The translations under genes were made by a program, and so were the position numbers. Shown piece after piece: positions 6,017 to 6,069 of a DNA stretch of 6,069 bases. The notes under the pieces are model-generated. The model ran no database searches and had not been told where the DNA came from. It worked only from the letters and a program-made list of their open reading frames with translations. This stretch comes from an uncultured Steroidobacter sp. (GTDB lineage: Bacteria; Pseudomonadota; Gammaproteobacteria; Steroidobacterales; Steroidobacteraceae): NCBI GenBank assembly GCA_946478975.1, contig CAMLEO010000367.1, positions 1 to 6,069 of the forward strand, read 5' to 3'. The first letter of the stretch is position 1; each line of letters opens with the position of its first letter.

Positions 6017-6040
6017 TCGCGGGGCTGCTTGAGCCCGCGA
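6017..6040 (+). other. Bulged hairpin after yqeY without U-tract
   Basis: TCGCGGGGCT (6017-6026) pairs with AGCCCGCGA (6032-6040) with one bulged G and the loop GCTTG, starting 4 nt after the yqeY stop. No U-run follows, so transcription probably continues into the next gene, expected but not visible. The final 29 bp hold nothing else I can identify. Confidence 0.35.
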
Positions 6041-6069
6041 GCCTCGCCAAATATTCGCGCCACTGACTT

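Noticed and set aside
1..6069. Mobile elements, CRISPR, tRNA/rRNA genes or defence systems
   Set aside because: No repeat-spacer pattern, transposase, integrase or tRNA cloverleaf was seen; essentially all space is taken by housekeeping genes.

Overview
The window is a compact, high-GC housekeeping segment whose gene content points to a gammaproteobacterium. The Cca type (HD domain attached), FolK/FolB types, TsaD and bS21 all read as gammaproteobacterial. The order tsaD | rpsU - yqeY is the upstream edge of the classic 'macromolecular synthesis' locus, in which dnaG and rpoD normally follow. Assignment below class level is a guess; the pteridine reductase and MidA-type methyltransferase next to cca and folK suggest a lineage outside the enterics, such as Nevskiales/Steroidobacter-like or Ectothiorhodospira-like bacteria.

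Layout: (1) Bases 1-1116, plus strand: the 3' nine-tenths of cca, cut by the window edge. (2) 1108-2286, minus strand: a MidA/NDUFAF7-family methyltransferase with a TTG start, converging on cca with a 9-bp overlap of the two coding ends inside a small palindrome. (3) 2349-3056, plus strand: a pteridine reductase of the short-chain dehydrogenase family, divergent from the methyltransferase across 62 bp. (4) 3064-4991, minus strand: a tight operon tsaD-folB-folK (6-bp gap, then an ATGA overlap). (5) 4992-5264: the only sizeable non-coding stretch, a divergent control region holding a REP-like scrap, a candidate promoter and three inverted repeats. (6) 5265-5492 rpsU, a strong intrinsic terminator/attenuator at 5508-5538, then 5563-6012 yqeY, then 57 bp of non-coding sequence to the window end.

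Functionally the genes fall into two themes. The folate theme is FolB (makes 6-hydroxymethyl-dihydropterin), FolK (pyrophosphorylates it) and the pteridine reductase (reduces dihydropterin/dihydrofolate-type substrates). The tRNA/translation theme is Cca (3'-CCA end), TsaD (t6A37 modification), bS21 (30S subunit) and YqeY (GatB-tail-like domain, role unclear).

I found no mobile element, CRISPR array, RNA gene, toxin-antitoxin or defence module, and no convincing undescribed system. The points most worth a second look are small: a four-copy heptamer repeat spanning the tsaD stop codon, an apparently shortened substrate loop in the pteridine reductase, the structured rpsU leader, and the attenuator after rpsU.
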